A DNA stretch of 64,000 nt, taken from positions 100,335,279 through 100,399,278 of the forward strand of contig JBOZIK010000001.1 of the NCBI GenBank assembly GCA_051453625.1, in the 5' to 3' direction. The number at the start of each line of letters is the position of its first letter. Within the stretch, counting starts at the first letter, position 1. Positions 60,240 through 64,000 of this stretch are shown in pieces. The notes under the pieces are model-generated. The model was not told the origin of the DNA and did no database searches. It was given only the letters and a program-made list of their open reading frames with translations. The translations under genes and the position numbers were made by a program. This DNA comes from Welwitschia mirabilis. Its lineage: Eukaryota > Gnetophyta > Gnetopsida > Welwitschiales.

Positions 60240-61320
60240 TCTAATGTGAACACATTCCTAAACTCTATCTATGTCTTGATTGAACACTCAGTAGGCTTTA
60301 CTTATTTCAGAATATCTAACAAAAATTCCTTTTAATGATTTTGAATCAAACTTCTTTGTCATATTATCATTCTTCAATATATAGCATTTACTACCAAATA
60401 GTTTAAAATATCATATGTTTGGTCTTTTTCCTTTTTGCATTTCATAAGAGATTTTAGTTGTACCAGGTCTAGGAAATCTTGGTTTGATATGTAACAAGTA
60501 GTATTAAGAGCTTCAACCTAAAATCTCTTAGCTATATCTTTTTATTAAAGCATTATCCTAATCATCTCTTAAAGAACTTTGTTCTTTCTCTTAATAATAC
60601 CATTTTGTTATAGGGTTTTTAAAGCTAAAAATTATTGACTTATACCTTTCTTCTCGTACCATGCATTAAACAATTCATTTTCAAACTCTTCTCCATGATC
60701 ACTTCTAATATTTTTAATGTTGTGGTTAGTATCATTTTCTACTATCTTACACAAGATTTGAAAATTTTCAAAAGCTTCATTTTTTTGTCTTAGAAATAGT
60801 ACCTATGAAAATCTTGTATAATCATCCACAAAAACTAATATATAGTTCTTTCCATTAAGATTTTCTATAAGGATAGACCTATAAGATCAAGATGAAGTAA
60901 ATCTTGAGAACATTAAGAGGATACTTAATCAATCTTAAAGAAACTTTTTCTTGTGTGTTTTTCCAATTAACAAGCTCTACATAGGCCTTATTCAACATTG
61001 CTTATGATAGGAATATCTTTAACAATACTATGTTTTGAAATGTTATAAAGCTTATTATAGTTAACATGTACCAGACATCTGTGCCATAACCTACTCTCTT
61101 TGGAAGTAATGGAAGAATTTCTAATTAAATAAATGTTTTTGTCCTTATCACTAGATAATAAACATTTTTCATACTTGCTTAAAACATGACATTTTGAAGC
61201 ACTAAATAAAACATATATACCTTGTTCATAAATTTGGCTGATGGTAAGGAGGTTGTGCTTTAGCCCATTGACATAGAGAACATTTGTGAATTTTTGGAAA
61301 GTCTTTATCACCTAAAGTGC
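60240..61320 (-). pseudogene. Sire-like copia element: GAG-pre-integrase and integrase remnant
   Basis: The open part 60988-61311 reads TNVLYVNGLKHNLLTISQIY, then LWHRCLVHVNYNKLYNISK, the zinc-binding pre-integrase region (H...H pattern). Further on (- strand, about 60640-60760) the words NDTNHNIKNIRSDHGEEFEN and NAWYEKK match the integrase core, with S-D-H-G-E-E-F retained. Shifts separate the pieces. Confidence 0.85.
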
Positions 61321-61329
61321 TAATACCTT

Positions 61330-62290
61330 CCACCATAGCTTTTCCATTGTCTCCAAAACTTACAACCCCTCCATTTCATTTTTTCATCTTTGTGAATCTA
61401 CTTGTGTCTCTTATCATGTATTCAAAGCAACCATTGTCAAGATACCAATAAACATTATTAGTAGTTGTTAATGCAGTATGAATCAATAGACTTTGATTTC
61501 CTTTTCTATGACTTCATCAAATATTAAGATTAGCTATTTTATTTTTAAATTGATAACCAAGTAAAGTTCCAGATTGAGAAAATACATTACTGGAATAAAA
61601 ATTAAGTTTAGTATGACCAAACCTATTACAAAAGTGATAAATGAAAAATTTCTTACTTTTCTTGCTAAATTCTCTATTTTGAAATTCAATTTGGGAATCA
61701 TTAAAGCTTTATCCTTAAAGAGATATGAAGCTTTGATTAATGATGCTAGCACAAAGAAAGAAGATAGAAGTGCAACATATCCTAAACCACTTTTCTCACT
61801 TGGTTATCTTTGCTTGAAAAGAATTATCTCCAAAAACCTGTTACCTATGGAAAACTTTAAGACAATTTTATTGAAATCATTAGTTTTTGAAAGAAAACAC
61901 TCTCATTTATTTTTCCTTGCTTTTGAAAGATCTTAAAGATATAGAATTTACTCTTTAAAGTGTGTCCTTTGATGTTTTAAAATTCTTTTTCACAATTTCC
62001 AAATCAAATGTCAATTTCCTCTTTTCTTGTTCATATTGGACTATGTTTTTCTTCAAGATTTTATTTTCTTTAAGGATCCTTTTGATTTTTTCAAATAATT
62101 ATTAATAAGATTCAATTATAGTTTCATCCTATTTCTTATCATATTATACACTTTATTTAATGGATGTTGGTTCATCTTCTTTAAAATTAGAAAACCAATC
62201 TTCTTCTTTATTACTTTCTTCTTTAAATGCTATTGGTAAAACATTTTTCAAATCTAACTTATAAGGATTAGATAAATCTATTTTAAAATA
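61330..62290 (-). pseudogene. Sire-like copia element: gag-protease spacer, poorly readable
   Basis: The region lies between the knuckle and the pre-integrase block. It should contain the C-terminal gag and the protease, but I could not place a D-T/S-G-A motif with confidence. Open frames on either strand (61534-61752, 61574-61936) show no domain. Confidence 0.45.
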
Positions 62291-62295
62291 ATTAT

Positions 62296-63210
62296 TTATC
62301 TATGTGATAATGTCCATGTTAAGGAAGTTGAAAGGCATAAGAAATAGCCTCTTACCATTATAAAAATCTTCCTTTTTAGACTTATCATTATTTCAACTAG
62401 CCATGTTACATTTTTCTCTAGGGTTCTTTGATGCCTTCTTCTTTTTATTATTTGGAAACTTAGATGGAATGTGCCTAAATCCTTTACAAGCATAGCATTA
62501 CATCCCTTTCTCTCTAGAGTTTCCCTTGGGTCTTGAGAAAGATGTATCATATTTCCTCTTGTTTTTTCATTTCTTACCTATCAACATCTTCTTGAATTTT
62601 CTAGTAAACAATGCTAATTCTTCATATCTATCAGAATCAAAGTTAGAAGAATTAAACCTAGAAGAATTATCTTTATTAGTTCATTTAGAAGAAGAAACTT
62701 ATCTAGCATTTAGAGCCATATCTTTATCTTTTATACCTTTGTGAAGATGCCTTAATAAAAATTTCAAGATGTAACTTACCAATTCTTCAAGCCTAATGTT
62801 ACTAATGTTCTTTGTGTATTTAATTGATAGAACCTTTTTTTCATAATATTTAATGTAAACCTCAAGATATTTATAGTAATTTAACTAGATTTGAGAGGTC
62901 ATTCAAGCTCCTAAAGTTCATTAATAATATCCATCAATTTGTTGTGGAATCCTATAAAAATTTTACCATCTTATATTCAAATTTGCTCAAATTGTTTTAT
63001 GAGTGTTTTCTTCTTGGTATTATAAATTTAATTGGTTTCTTTATATGATACCTATGAGTAATCCCATATATCTTTGTAGTAGAAAAATTTCTTACCTTTT
63101 TGCAATCTTTTACATTGAGTACATAATAAATAGCATTTTTGGCCTTCTTATTGAGCATAGATTGATCTTTATCTTTGTCATCCCATGTGCTCCTTAGTTT
63201 AACCATAAAG
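62296..63210 (-). pseudogene. Sire-like copia element: gag remnant
   Basis: On the - strand, 63206-62997 is open and reads STWDDKDKDQSMLNKKAKNA, then IYYVLNVKDCKKVRNFSTTK, as in copia gag (W...D...KA...I...L...). The zinc knuckle is at about 62497-62456: CYACKGFRHIPSKF, that is C-x2-C-x4-H-x4 with the last Cys replaced by Phe. Shifts separate the two. Confidence 0.75.
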
Positions 63211-63430
63211 GAAGTGACTTTATTTTTTGTTTAAGACTTCATATAAAGGGAGAAGTCTTCTTTCATAATATTCCAACAATCAAAGCTCATAACTTTAATG
63301 AACACTTACATCCTTTTCTTCTAAAATTCATAATTCTCATTGATGAAGTAAAGAGAATGGTCAATTAGTTGATCTTCTATGATGTTCAATATTTTAAATA
63401 ATTAAATAATAGTAAAGCGCCTATGCCAAA

Positions 63431-63442
63431 GCTATCATACCA
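63431..63442 (-). promoter_or_regulatory. Sire-like copia element: primer-binding site
   Basis: The - strand reads TGGTATGATAGC, the initiator Met-tRNA site TGGTATCAGAGC with two changes. It sits two bases inside the LTR end (TGTTAAG at 63445 on the + strand) and upstream of gag in the same orientation. Confidence 0.75.
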
Positions 63443-63444
63443 AT

Positions 63445-64000
63445 TGTTAAGATTATATATCCTAGAGGGAAGAGGTGAATAGGATAGCTAAGGTAACTTT
63501 GTGTAATTTGATAACTTAATAATTTGTTGCATAATTTACGCTATCAATCTATTAACCAAATTCTAATTCTAATTTAATAATGATGGTAATTCAATTAATT
63601 GGCTAAAGATATAATAATTTAAGCTCATGAATTTAACTTTAAATAAATAAAGAAAGAACCACAAGAAGATAGAAAATAAGCCTATTCTCCTTTATTACCA
63701 ATGCAACCTCTAACTATATACAAATGGGACTTTATAGTTATTCTTTACTAATCCAATGAGATTTTCTAGTAATCTTAGCCTCAAGTCAGAGATAATTCCT
63801 TTTTTTGATATTATAATTGAGTATAGATAGGTATGAGAAAGATTGAAATGAAATTAAAAGAGAACGATGACTATTCAAGTATAATGTTAATGTGTCAAAA
63901 AGTGTGAATTCATACACAAATCTTGTTATTTATAAAAGAATGTTTATAGCTATTGTGGATAACATGTATTAAATATATGACTATTGGTACACTTAAAAAT
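63445..64000 (-). repeat. Sire-like copia element: 5' LTR (runs off the window)
   Basis: It begins TGTTAAGATTATATATCC next to the primer-binding site and follows the 54851-55400 copy with scattered differences and small indels (roughly four in five bases alike by eye). The outer half is beyond the window. Confidence 0.8.

Larger units (their letters stand above)
54851..64000 (-). mobile_element. Ty1/copia element, Sire-like, inserted in an Athila-like LTR
   Basis: The - strand order is 5' LTR, primer-binding site, gag, (protease unseen), integrase, RT, RNase H, extra ORF, polypurine tract, 3' LTR. Integrase before RT marks it as copia. The extra region of about 2.5 kb between RNase H and the LTR, and the polypurine context, favour the Sire lineage. 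All ORFs are broken; the RT box and integrase core residues survive. Confidence 0.75.

Overview
The window is nuclear DNA from a seed plant with a large, repeat-rich genome. It is AT-rich with very few open frames, has GT-AG introns (one about 24 kb long), and is full of decayed plant LTR retrotransposons (Ty3/Athila-like and Ty1/copia Sire-like) and hAT-type DNA transposons. A gymnosperm or an early-diverging or otherwise large-genome angiosperm would fit; the sequence alone does not decide. About 3.0 kb is unknown bases (gaps at 7450-7452, 19247-19256, 19568-20276, 36337-37186, 39397-39986, 40977-41834).

The only host gene I can support is the 3' part of an RCC1-family (RCC2-like) chromatin gene on the + strand. 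Three exons at 1367-1894 encode the last blade of the beta-propeller. Two exons at 26184-26638 encode the linker and an acidic/Arg-Gly-rich nuclear tail. The phases join perfectly across a 24,289-bp intron (1895-26183). Earlier exons lie before the window or were not recognised.

The giant intron is a museum of mobile DNA. It holds two elements with candidate 8-bp target duplications typical of hAT transposons (4222-4923 and 19012-19331), a CCGAC-motif array (about 7176-7556), a broken hAT transposase (11.2-12.1 kb, - strand), a Ty3 remnant with protease and integrase traces (13.0-14.7 kb), an LTR-like stretch with internal tandem repeats (16.9-18.8 kb), a copia gag fragment with its primer-binding site (22.2-22.8 kb, - strand), and a dispersed repeat family seen near 2.7, 10.1 and 20.8 kb.

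Downstream, 26.6-30 kb has nothing recognisable. From 30 to 36 kb there are decayed coding stretches of uncertain family, a CCHC-knuckle trace and a possible Ty3 primer-binding site. From 40.7 kb the window is nested LTR elements. A truncated Athila-like element (40.7-45.4 kb) comes first. A more complete one follows (46.16-54.85 kb: LTR, gag, protease, RT, RNase H, integrase, start of 3' LTR). That 3' LTR is interrupted at about 54.85 kb by a - strand copia element of Sire-like organisation (54.85 kb to beyond 64 kb: 3' LTR, probable env-like third ORF, RNase H/RT, integrase, gag, primer-binding site, 5' LTR). All elements carry stops and frameshifts and none looks functional as read. I found no clearly new biological system. 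The most unusual things are the giant intron, the candidate hAT-type elements with subterminal motif arrays, and the env-like frame.
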